A stretch of 18,412 nucleotides of DNA from DAOUGC01 sp034429695 (GTDB lineage: Bacteria; Chloroflexota; Anaerolineae; Anaerolineales; Anaerolineaceae): NCBI GenBank assembly GCA_034429695.1, contig DAOUGC010000206.1, positions 1 to 18,412 of the forward strand. Reading direction: 5' to 3'. Under the pieces are notes generated by a model. It ran no database searches. It was not told where the DNA came from and saw only the letters and a list, made by a program, of their open reading frames with translations. The position numbers were made by a program, and so were the translations under genes. Below are positions 1-6,845 of this stretch, piece by piece (positions within the stretch are counted from its first letter, which is position 1; the number at the start of each line of letters is the position of its first letter).

Positions 1-97
1 AGGGTGGGCTGATGCTTTCTCAGCCCACCGAACGTGTGCGGTAAATAACGGTGGGCTGGAAGACGCCGCGCCAGCTTCGCAGGCGACTCACCCTACC
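1..97. repeat. Hairpin-bearing repeat element at window edge
   Basis: Bases 3-12 and 20-29 form a perfect 10-bp inverted repeat (GGTGGGCTGA / TCAGCCCACC) around a 7-base loop. A related unit, GGTGGGCTGG, recurs at 50-59. The stretch is bounded by AGGGTG at 1-6 and its reverse complement CACCCT at 89-94, so it looks like a small palindromic (REP- or MITE-like) intergenic element. No T-run follows the first hairpin, which argues against a plain intrinsic terminator. The element may begin before the window. Confidence 0.45.
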
Positions 98-415
98 TTT
101 TTCAACTTGGACTAATTAGTTGGAACAGATGGGGTGGGGCTGCTCGTGCGAACAACTCTCCCTGCACCCTGAACACCGCTTAACGCCGTGCATTGACACA
201 GGTGCACGGAAGCGTTCAGTGCTGCCCATTTTGCTGCGTAAAACCAGGTGGGATGGATGCTCCTGAATGCCGCTTGACCTGCCTGTCAGGGATTTTCCTA
301 CATGCCCCGGTAGGGTATGTCCGGTTGGACCGCTTCCCGCCGCGCCCTAGACTCAGGAAAGCGGTTCACATATTACCGAGGGGAGTCTTTTACTGGTTTT
401 CTTAAGGGATGCGAA
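98..415. other. Intergenic region upstream of the SRPBCC-ADH-SDR operon
   Basis: No convincing gene is seen here. A perfect palindrome ACTAATTAGT lies at 111-120. A weak promoter-like pair, TTGACC at 274-279 and CTACAT at 298-303 (18-base spacer), is the best candidate for the downstream operon. An imperfect stem (ACCGCTT at 329-335 with AAGCGGT at 359-365) would lie in the leader RNA. The functional reading of each is weak. Confidence 0.3.
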
Positions 416-1171
416 ATGGAAAATATCACCAGCAGGAAGAAAGTCAAAAATGTGGGTGTGGTTGAACGGGTGGTCTCGGGGGTGGGGGCTGCCGGTTTAA
501 TGGTGTTCACCCTGGCAAAATCGGGCAGGTCGCGCATACCCGCTGCACTGGGTGGAGGGTATCTGTTGTACAGGGCAATCACCGGGCGCGACCCGGTTTA
601 CAGCGCATTGGGTATTCAACGCAACGGGGGAACAGGCGGCATACAGGTGCGCCACACCATGACCATTTACCGGCCCAGAGCCGAGGTGTATGCCTTCTGG
701 CGTAATTTTGAAAATCTGCCGCGTTTTATGCAACATCTGAAAGCCGTGCATGTAAACCATTCTGAAGGTCGGGAAATTTCGCACTGGGTGGCTCGCGCCC
801 CGCTTGGCATGCAGGTGGAGTGGAAGGCAGAGCTTGTCGAGGACCGCCCAAACGAAGTGATCTCATGGCGTTCCATGGCGGATTCGCAAATAGAAAACCG
901 CGGGATCGTCCATTTCAAGGATGCCCTGGCGGATATGGGCACCGAGGTGGATGTGCTGTTGTTCTACCGCCCACCGGCCGGGTCGCTCGGGGCAGCTTTT
1001 GCAAAGCTGCTCGGCGAGGAGCCGGATATTCAGGTGAAACAGGATCTGAAACGTTTCAAACAGATTATGGAAACCGGCGAGATCTCCACCACTTACGGGC
1101 AAACATCAGGACGGTTGCCGATGGTTGAAAAGCAACGTGAGCAACTTGAGATGCACAGGCAGGGAGGTTGA
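416..1171 (+). CDS. Membrane-anchored SRPBCC (polyketide cyclase/START-like) protein
   Basis: This 251-residue protein has two parts. Residues ~10-65 are hydrophobic and glycine-rich, with a pattern like the YgaP/DUF2892 membrane domain. Residues ~77-230 look like an SRPBCC/START-like ligand-binding fold of the coenzyme-Q-binding/polyketide-cyclase type (segments around YRPRAEVYAFWRNFENLPRF and the later HFKDAL strand). Such domains bind hydrophobic ligands, but the ligand is unknown. I chose ATG 416 because AAGGGA lies just upstream; a longer in-frame reading from 317 lacks a ribosome site and adds sequence unlike the family. It is the first gene of a tight operon: its stop at 1171 is one base before the next start. 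It is probably an inner-membrane protein with the SRPBCC domain in the cytoplasm. The family call is solid; the role is unknown. Confidence 0.8.
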   Translation: MENITSRKKVKNVGVVERVVSGVGAAGLMVFTLAKSGRSRIPAALGGGYLLYRAITGRDPVYSALGIQRNGGTGGIQVRHTMTIYRPRAEVYAFWRNFENLPRFMQHLKAVHVNHSEGREISHWVARAPLGMQVEWKAELVEDRPNEVISWRSMADSQIENRGIVHFKDALADMGTEVDVLLFYRPPAGSLGAAFAKLLGEEPDIQVKQDLKRFKQIMETGEISTTYGQTSGRLPMVEKQREQLEMHRQGG

Positions 1172-1172
1172 C

Positions 1173-2402
1173 ATGCAGGCAGCCTGTTTTTATGGAAAAC
1201 ATGATATTCGCACCCAGAATGTACCTGATCCAATATTGATCAATCCAAGGGACGCGATTCTCAAGGTCAACTCGACCACCATATGCGGGTCCGATCTGCA
1301 TATCTATGACGGTTACATTCCCACGGTGATGCCCGGGGACATCCTGGGTCATGAATTCATGGGTGAGGTGGTTGAGGTGGGGCGCGAATTGACTGATGTA
1401 AAGGTGGGCGACCGGGTGGTGGTTCCATCGGTGATCGCGTGTGGTGATTGTTACTTCTGCAAACATGGGTTGTTCTCGTTGTGCGACAATTCCAATCCAA
1501 AAGCGGGGATGATCGAACGGATCTACAATCAAAGCCCGGCGGGTATTTTTGGCTATTCTCATCTGTTTGGCGGGTATGCCGGCAGCTTCTCTGAGTATAT
1601 CCGCGTGCCGTATGCCGATCAGGGTTTCTTTAAGATCCCCGATGGCGTGCCTGACGAGATCGCCATGTTTGCCTCAGATGCCTTCCCCACCGGTTACATG
1701 GCAGCCGATATGTGCAACATCGAGCCAGGGCAGACCGTGGCGGTATGGGGCTGTGGGGCGGTGGGCCAGTTTGCCATCCAGAGCGCCTGGCTGCTGGGTG
1801 CAGGGCGTGTGATTGCCATTGACCGCTACCCGGAACGTCTGAATGCTGCGCGTCGCCACGGGAAAGCCGAAACATTGAACTATGAAGAAGTGAATGTGGT
1901 GGAAGCGCTGACCGAGATGACCGGCGGACGCGGACCTGACGCATGTATTGACGCGGTGGGCATGGAAGCGGATGATACCGGCATTGAGGAGTTGGAAGAC
2001 CGCCCCAAACAGGCAGTGCGCATGTTGATGGACCGAATTTATGTGGTGCGTGAAGCCATTCTGGCTTGCCGCAAGGGCGGAACAGTCTCGATTGTGGGCG
2101 TCTATGCCTTTCTGGTGGACAAGTTCCCGCTGGGGGCAGCCATGAACAAGGGCCTTACCTTCCGCATGGGTCAAATGCACGCCCATCGGTACGTCAAGCA
2201 TTTGCTTGAGCTGCTCCAGCAGGGCAAGGTTGATCCTTCCTTCCTGATCACCCACCGGTTGCCCTTGAGCGAGGTGCACGAAGGGTTTGAAATGTTCCGT
2301 AAAAAGGAAGATCAGGTGATGCGCGTGGTCTTTCAGCCGGGGGTGAACGGCTCCAATGGGAATGGACGTGGAAATCGGCGCGGGAATGGCGCTGGGATAT
2401 AA
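1173..2402 (+). CDS. Zn-dependent MDR alcohol dehydrogenase, glutathione-independent formaldehyde dehydrogenase-like
   Basis: This 409-residue protein belongs to the medium-chain dehydrogenase/reductase family. Expected catalytic-zinc ligands are Cys38 (CGSDLH) and His60-Glu61 (GHE). The structural zinc set is Cys90, 93, 96 and 104 with C-x2-C-x2-C-x7-C spacing. The Rossmann NAD(P) loop is GCGAVGQ at 193-199. The ASDAFPTGY segment resembles formaldehyde-dismutase/PFDH-type members, so an aldehyde or alcohol is the likely substrate. ATG 1173 is preceded by GGAGG. The last ~20 residues form an unusual Gly/Asn/Arg-rich tail (NGSNGNGRGNRRGNGAGI) beyond the folded domain. It lies one base after the SRPBCC gene and 10 bases before the SDR gene, so the three are surely co-transcribed. 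Dehydrogenase class is certain; the exact substrate is not. Confidence 0.88.
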   Translation: MQAACFYGKHDIRTQNVPDPILINPRDAILKVNSTTICGSDLHIYDGYIPTVMPGDILGHEFMGEVVEVGRELTDVKVGDRVVVPSVIACGDCYFCKHGLFSLCDNSNPKAGMIERIYNQSPAGIFGYSHLFGGYAGSFSEYIRVPYADQGFFKIPDGVPDEIAMFASDAFPTGYMAADMCNIEPGQTVAVWGCGAVGQFAIQSAWLLGAGRVIAIDRYPERLNAARRHGKAETLNYEEVNVVEALTEMTGGRGPDACIDAVGMEADDTGIEELEDRPKQAVRMLMDRIYVVREAILACRKGGTVSIVGVYAFLVDKFPLGAAMNKGLTFRMGQMHAHRYVKHLLELLQQGKVDPSFLITHRLPLSEVHEGFEMFRKKEDQVMRVVFQPGVNGSNGNGRGNRRGNGAGI

Positions 2403-2412
2403 CGAGGTCAGC

Positions 2413-3567
2413 ATGAAATTAAAACCAATTGAAGAACAGGTGGTGGTGATTGTTGGAGCCACCAGTGGGATTGGACGTGCAACCGCCATTGAGATGGCGC
2501 GTCGCGGCGCGCGGGTGGTGCTGGGCGGGCGTTCCCGATCAGAACTTGAGCATCTGGTGGATGAAATCCGCAGTACCGGCGGACAGGCCACCTCGATGGA
2601 GATGGATGTCAGCAACTATGAGCAGGTAAAGGCGCTGGCTGATTACGCCGTCAGTGCGTACGGTGGCATTGACACCTGGGTGAACAATGCCGGGGTGATC
2701 CTGTATTCGCGATTTGAAGATACCAAACCAGAGGAATTTGAGCGCCTGTTGCAGGTGAACCTGCTGGGACAGGCATACGGAGACTGGGCGGCGCTGCCGC
2801 ACATCAAGCAGCGTGGTGGGTCGCTGATCCATATTTCATCCGTGGATTCCCAGCGCCCCATCCCGTTCCAGGGCGCTTATTCCGCCTCAAAAGCAGGGAT
2901 TAACGGCTTTGTTGAGGCTTTGCGCATGGAATTGCACCACGAGGGTGCTCCAGTAAACGTGGTGACGATCATGCCGGCGTCGATCAACACACCCATGTTT
3001 GCCAAGGCGCGCACCCGGCTGGGGGTAAAACCCATGCCGCTGCCTCCCATCTACAAACCGGATGATGTGGTAAAAGCCATCATCCACGGCGCCACCCATC
3101 AGGCAAGAAACATCATGGTGGGCGGCGCGGCGGGCATGTTCTCGTTTATGCAAAAGCGCGCGCCTGCACTGACGGATCACATGCTGGCGCCGATGGCGTT
3201 TAACATGCAGGAGACAGACCAGCCGAAGTCGGATGATGCACCGGCAAACCTGTATGAACACCTGGGTGGCTATGATCGTTCGCAGGGGGAGTGGAAAGCC
3301 ATGACCAAACCGATGAGCATTTACACCTGGTGGGAGATGAATCGTGGGGTGCGGGTGGCTCTGATGCTGGCTGCCGCGGTGGGTGTGGCGGCTTTTGCCG
3401 CCACCCTGGTGCTGCCCCGACGCAAACCCACATTGATGGAACGGGTGAAAAAGTCCCGCTTTGGGAAAGGTGTAAAACGCACTTTAAAGGTTGCCACAAA
3501 GCAGGGTAAAAAAGCCCTGAAACGCGGCGCTGATATGGGGTTTGTGCGGGCAATTTCGGGTCGTTGA
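2413..3567 (+). CDS. Short-chain dehydrogenase/reductase with C-terminal membrane anchor
   Basis: This is a classical SDR of 384 residues. The cofactor loop is GATSGIG at 15-21, NNAG is at 91-94, the catalytic Ser is at about 142-143, and Tyr156/Lys160 sit in YSASK. The SDR fold ends near residue 250. It is followed by ~60 residues, a transmembrane helix at about 313-334 (VRVALMLAAAVGVAAFAATL), and a Lys/Arg-rich tail with many KK/KR pairs. The extra ~130 residues make it much longer than a usual 250-residue SDR and suggest a tail-anchored enzyme facing the cytoplasm. ATG 2413 follows GAGGT at 2404-2408; upstream in-frame codons lie inside the preceding gene. It is last in the operon, before a terminator. 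The substrate is unknown; its MDR neighbour suggests a linked carbonyl/alcohol oxidoreduction. Confidence 0.87.
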   Translation: MKLKPIEEQVVVIVGATSGIGRATAIEMARRGARVVLGGRSRSELEHLVDEIRSTGGQATSMEMDVSNYEQVKALADYAVSAYGGIDTWVNNAGVILYSRFEDTKPEEFERLLQVNLLGQAYGDWAALPHIKQRGGSLIHISSVDSQRPIPFQGAYSASKAGINGFVEALRMELHHEGAPVNVVTIMPASINTPMFAKARTRLGVKPMPLPPIYKPDDVVKAIIHGATHQARNIMVGGAAGMFSFMQKRAPALTDHMLAPMAFNMQETDQPKSDDAPANLYEHLGGYDRSQGEWKAMTKPMSIYTWWEMNRGVRVALMLAAAVGVAAFAATLVLPRRKPTLMERVKKSRFGKGVKRTLKVATKQGKKALKRGADMGFVRAISGR

Positions 3568-3587
3568 TTGTTATTGATGGCTGATAG

Positions 3588-3621
3588 AACAGGCTGGAGG
3601 AGAACCCCCGGCCTGTTTTTT
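3588..3621 (+). terminator. Intrinsic terminator of the SRPBCC-ADH-SDR operon
   Basis: AACAGGCTGG (from 3588) pairs with CCGGCCTGTT (ending 3617) through one G-U pair. A run of T follows to 3621. It lies about 20 bases after the SDR stop and abuts the stop codon of the convergent methyltransferase gene. Confidence 0.8.
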
Positions 3622-4384
3622 ATGGTTTTCGCGCAACGAGTAACTGCCCGCCGCCCGGTGGAGGCGCTGACAGATCGAGCCGGGCAGCGCGGCGTGCCAT
3701 GGTTTGCAGGCTGGAGGCGGGCAGCAGCCGCCACACCAGCCCGAACAGGCGGTGTTTGCCAAGGCGCGGCATTTGCAATAATTCCAGCGCATCCCACTGG
3801 CGCACCATGTGGCGCGGCATGTAGGGCAAGACCACTTCGGGGATAAGCCCTGCCGCTTCCAGGCGGGCCTGCCATTGCTCGGCAGTTAACAGGTTCAGGT
3901 GCGCCATCGAACGGTTGCGCCAGCGGGCGTAGGCGGGCAGGGGCAGCGCCAGCCAGCGGCTGAAAGCTGCAGTCGGGGTGGTGATGATCAGGCAGCCGCC
4001 GGGGCGCAGCACGCGGGCACAGAACCGCAGCGTGTCATCCAGGCGGGGGGAATGTTCCAGGGCGGAGTTGCTGACAATGGTCCCCACCCAGTTGTCGGGC
4101 AGGGCCGCATCCTCAGCCCATTCAGGGATGATCTCCTCGTAGATACCCAGTTGAGCGGCGCGGGCGGCAGCCTGTCGGTCAGGATCAAGGCCGTACTCCA
4201 CCTTTTCAAGCACCTGTGACATGACCAGTCCATCACCGCAACCCAGGTCCAGGATGGGGCGCTGCCAGGTTTGCAGGCGCAGCGCGGCGATCTCGGCAGC
4301 GCGCCACCACCCCAGCGATGGCCCAAACCATTCAAACAAACGTTGAAAACTGGCTGCGTCCAGGCGCAGCGGCGTTCTTTCCAT
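3620..4384 (-). CDS. Class I SAM-dependent methyltransferase
   Basis: This 254-residue protein has a typical methyltransferase core. Motif I is LDLGCGDG at 45-52. The segment NSALEHSPRLDDTLRFCARV with the following LRPGG matches motifs IV-V of the Methyltransf_11/UbiE-like group. The C-terminal ~110 residues are Trp/Arg/Leu-rich and resemble lipid- or glycan-modifying members, but the substrate cannot be read. The start at 4384 has a G-rich stretch upstream. It lies 43 bases after the Nudix gene on the same strand and is probably co-transcribed with it. Its stop overlaps the T-run of the convergent terminator. Confidence 0.82.
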   Translation of the reverse strand: MERTPLRLDAASFQRLFEWFGPSLGWWRAAEIAALRLQTWQRPILDLGCGDGLVMSQVLEKVEYGLDPDRQAAARAAQLGIYEEIIPEWAEDAALPDNWVGTIVSNSALEHSPRLDDTLRFCARVLRPGGCLIITTPTAAFSRWLALPLPAYARWRNRSMAHLNLLTAEQWQARLEAAGLIPEVVLPYMPRHMVRQWDALELLQMPRLGKHRLFGLVWRLLPASSLQTMARRAARLDLSAPPPGGGQLLVARKP

Positions 4385-4427
4385 TCAATAACCCCCACGA
4401 CAAATTATTGATAATTATCATTAATTA

Positions 4428-4964
4428 TTAGCCGGGCGTCAAATCGGGCAGGTCGCGGCGGGGGAAGGAAACGCCCTCCGGCAGGTAACGGGCTGCGCGA
4501 TCAGGGTCGAGCGGCTCCTCCAGCAGGTCGATCTGCGAAATTTCACCGCGCGTATAACCCAAAATGTGTTGTTGCAGGTGCGGCAATAATTCCACTTCTC
4601 CCAGCCGATCAAGGGGCAACCACACCGCTTTGGTCTGGTTGGCATCCAATGGAGTAAAGCTGTCTTTTGCCGGTGTGATCAGTTTCGCGGCGAACACAAA
4701 GGTCACTGCGTGCCGTGCTCCCGCCCAGTTGAGATTGCGCACCGGCTCGTATTCGAACACCCATAACAGGTGTCCCACCTGCGCCCGGCAACCGGTCTCC
4801 TCCCAGACTTCGCGCATGGCGGCCTCGCGGATGGATTCGCCCTGCTCCACTCCTCCACCGGGGAGATTGTAATGCAATCCGGTCTCATCAGTAAATTCGG
4901 ACAGCAGAATGGACTGCTCGTGAAGGATCAGGGCGCGGGCGGATACACGGATCTCGGCGGACAT
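4428..4964 (-). CDS. Nudix hydrolase
   Basis: This is a 178-residue Nudix protein. The 23-residue box (G-x5-E-x7-REV-x-EE-x-GC) spans residues 37-59 and is complete, with the REVWEE metal-binding core intact. Nudix enzymes cleave nucleoside diphosphates linked to another moiety using Mg2+ or Mn2+; nothing here fixes the substrate. A strong AGGAGGAG site precedes the ATG at 4964. The ~45 residues after the core are longer than in MutT-type members. It is the first gene of a two-gene minus-strand unit with the methyltransferase, divergent from the RbsD operon. Confidence 0.88.
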   Translation of the reverse strand: MSAEIRVSARALILHEQSILLSEFTDETGLHYNLPGGGVEQGESIREAAMREVWEETGCRAQVGHLLWVFEYEPVRNLNWAGARHAVTFVFAAKLITPAKDSFTPLDANQTKAVWLPLDRLGEVELLPHLQQHILGYTRGEISQIDLLEEPLDPDRAARYLPEGVSFPRRDLPDLTPG

Positions 4965-4991
4965 GGCTCCTCCTGGTAGCTGAATGGCTCA

Positions 4992-4997
4992 ATTGTA
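4992..4997 (-). promoter_or_regulatory. Candidate -10 box for the Nudix-methyltransferase unit
   Basis: Read on the minus strand this is TACAAT, 27 bases upstream of the Nudix start. The -35 position (CCGGAA at 5020-5015) is weak, so the call rests on the -10 match and position only. Confidence 0.3.
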
Positions 4998-5045
4998 CCT
5001 TACAGACAGGTGGCTTCCGGCTGCCCGCGCATGACATCCGGCAAC

Positions 5046-5073
5046 TTGACAGCCATACTCCTGTCGCTATAAT
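5046..5073 (+). promoter_or_regulatory. Near-consensus sigma-70 promoter for the RbsD/sugar-activation operon
   Basis: TTGACA at 5046-5051 and TATAAT at 5068-5073 are both perfect consensus, with a 16-base spacer. Transcription would begin near 5080, giving a leader of about 48 bases before the RbsD-like start at 5128. This is the strongest housekeeping promoter in the window and suggests constitutive expression. Confidence 0.8.
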
Positions 5074-5127
5074 GACATTGCTCCACTGCAAAAAACCATC
5101 CCCATCTCCTGCCCGACGGAGGGTGTA

Positions 5128-5523
5128 ATGTTAAAAAGCGGTATTCTCAATCCGCACATCAACTCGTTGATTGCGAGGGTGCGCCATACCAACCTGCTCC
5201 TGATCGCAGACCGGGGGTTTCCTTTTTATCCCGGGGTGGAGATTGTTGACATCTCCCTGGTTGACGGCGTTCCCAGTGTGTTGCAGGTATTTGAAGCGAT
5301 AAAACCCGTTTTCGACATCGAAAAGATCCACATGGCGCAGGAATATCTGGCAGAGAACGACGCAGCGCAGCAGGCAAAACTCACCAGGCTGGCGGCTGGC
5401 ATCCCGCTCACCTTTGAACCGCACGTTGAACTTAAAAAGAAAGTACCGGCAGTGATTGGGATTATCCGCACAGGGGACACGGTGCAATACGCCAACATGA
5501 TCCTGGTTTCGGGCAGGGTTTGA
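5128..5523 (+). CDS. RbsD/FucU-family sugar mutarotase (D-ribose pyranase-like)
   Basis: This 131-residue protein is collinear with RbsD. It keeps the active-site residues His20 (RHT), Asp28 (IADRG), a His-x3-Lys pair in HVELK, and the C-terminal QYANMIL segment with its Tyr and Asn. RbsD/FucU enzymes interconvert ring or anomeric forms of free sugars such as ribose and fucose, feeding sugar kinases. GGAGGG lies ahead of ATG 5128. No ribose transporter or ribokinase is nearby. Instead the next gene is a nucleotidyltransferase-GHMP kinase fusion that starts 17 bases after the stop, so the enzyme probably supplies that protein with the right anomer. Family is confident; the sugar is unknown. 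Confidence 0.88.
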   Translation: MLKSGILNPHINSLIARVRHTNLLLIADRGFPFYPGVEIVDISLVDGVPSVLQVFEAIKPVFDIEKIHMAQEYLAENDAAQQAKLTRLAAGIPLTFEPHVELKKKVPAVIGIIRTGDTVQYANMILVSGRV

Positions 5524-5540
5524 GCGGAGGGCTTGTTTGT

Positions 5541-6683
5541 ATGGCAAAAAAAGTAATGGTGAGCGGCTGCTTTGACATGCTGCACAGCGGGCACGTGGCT
5601 TTTTTGCAGGAAGCTGCCACATACGGCGATGTGTACGTGGCGCTTGGTTCTGACCGCACCATCCATGAGATCAAGGGACGCACGCCGGTCAATGATGAAG
5701 AAGAGCGCCTGTTCATGGTGCGTTCGCTGGGCTGCGTGAAAGAAGCCTTTATCTCCAAAGGATCAGGCATGCTGGATTTTCTTGAAGAATTCCATGCCAT
5801 TCACCCGGACATACTGATTGTTAACGAAGATGGCAACTTGCAGGAAAAGCGTGCCCTGTGTCAGGCCAATGGGGTGGAGTATCGGATCTTAAAACGCCAA
5901 CCCCACGCTGGCCTCACCCGGCGTTCCACCACGGCGCTGCGCGGTATTTGCACCATGCCTTTTCGCATCGATCTGGCGGGCGGCTGGCTTGACCAACCGT
6001 TTGTCTCGCGCCTGTTCCCCGGTCCGGTGATCACCACATCCATTCACCCCACCATTGAGTTTAATGACCGCAGCGGCATGGCATCCAGCACCCGCCGTTC
6101 TGCAATTGAGTTGTGGGGTCCGCGCCTGCCCGCGGGAGACCCCGGGAAACTGGCGAAAATATTATTTTGTTACGATAACCCGCCGGGGACACGCTATGTG
6201 TCCGGCTCGCAGGATTCAATCGGCATTATCTTCGCCGGATTGAATTTATCGGTATATGAGGGCGAATACTGGCCGGTGAGCATCGAGAGTATTCAGGACG
6301 AGGACGCCATTCGCTTTGTTGAAAATGCCCTGTACCTGGTTCCGCTTGGGCCGCGCGTCAGCGGGTATGATGTACTGGAAAACCGGCGGGTGACGCATGA
6401 GGGGGCAAAAGCGCTGGCGGAAGCCACCCTGGATTGCTGGCGGGCAATTAAAGAACGCGATATTGCCCGCTTCGGCAGTGCTTTCAGGGCTTCCTTTGAG
6501 GCGCAGATCGCCATGTTTCCCAACATGATGAACAACTCGGTGGCAACATTGATTGATCAACACCGTGAACACGCCCTGGGCTGGAAGCTCTCCGGCGCTG
6601 GCGGAGGAGGATATCTGATCCTGGTCAATGATCAGCCGGTGGAGAATGCAATTCGCATTCATATTCGCCGAATCGGAGATTAA
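5541..6683 (+). CDS. Bifunctional cytidylyltransferase-like / GHMP sugar kinase-like fusion
   Basis: This 380-residue protein joins two domains. Residues 1-135 are a cytidylyltransferase-like Rossmann fold: GCFDMLHSGH with the HxGH motif at 15-18, GSDR at 36-39, and RRSTT near 127-131, as in RfaE/HldE adenylyltransferases. From ~140 comes a GHMP kinase-like domain: PFRIDLAGGW (140-149), a diverged phosphate loop GMASSTRRSA (from 179), a GSQDS segment (222-226) like the GxQDQ of heptose kinases, and the C-terminal KLSGAGGGG (349-357). The kinase part is only ~240 residues; the usual ~60-90 residues between motifs 1 and 2 are reduced to about 30. ATG 5541 follows GGAGGG. I infer a sugar-1-phosphate kinase coupled to NDP-sugar formation. 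Loss of kinase activity is possible given the compressed P-loop. Confidence 0.8.
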   Translation: MAKKVMVSGCFDMLHSGHVAFLQEAATYGDVYVALGSDRTIHEIKGRTPVNDEEERLFMVRSLGCVKEAFISKGSGMLDFLEEFHAIHPDILIVNEDGNLQEKRALCQANGVEYRILKRQPHAGLTRRSTTALRGICTMPFRIDLAGGWLDQPFVSRLFPGPVITTSIHPTIEFNDRSGMASSTRRSAIELWGPRLPAGDPGKLAKILFCYDNPPGTRYVSGSQDSIGIIFAGLNLSVYEGEYWPVSIESIQDEDAIRFVENALYLVPLGPRVSGYDVLENRRVTHEGAKALAEATLDCWRAIKERDIARFGSAFRASFEAQIAMFPNMMNNSVATLIDQHREHALGWKLSGAGGGGYLILVNDQPVENAIRIHIRRIGD

Positions 6684-6845
6684 ACGGGCAATTTTTATTT
6701 TTTATTTACAGAATACAGGGAATAAATCACTTATAACCATACAAGAATTCAGCCATTAACCAAATGTTATGTTTTACTGATCTCCCAGGGGGCAACCGAT
6801 TCCGCTGGACGGTGGTACCAGATTGTGGAATGTGTTGGAGGATGG

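Noticed and set aside
193..221. TTGACA at 193-198 as a promoter
   Set aside because: The position 17 bases downstream is TCAGTG, with no acceptable -10.
193..405. Small Cys-rich open frame of 70 codons before the first operon
   Set aside because: No ribosome-binding site, no recognisable domain, and it overlaps the leader region of the SRPBCC gene.
1674..2615. Long minus-strand open frame (313 codons) opposite the MDR and SDR genes
   Set aside because: It is a shadow of two well-supported plus-strand genes; His/Pro-rich, with no domain and no ribosome site.
6705..6737. TTTACA / TATAAC pair as the chemoreceptor promoter
   Set aside because: The spacer is 21 bases, outside the normal range; the true promoter in 6684-6845 is not clear.
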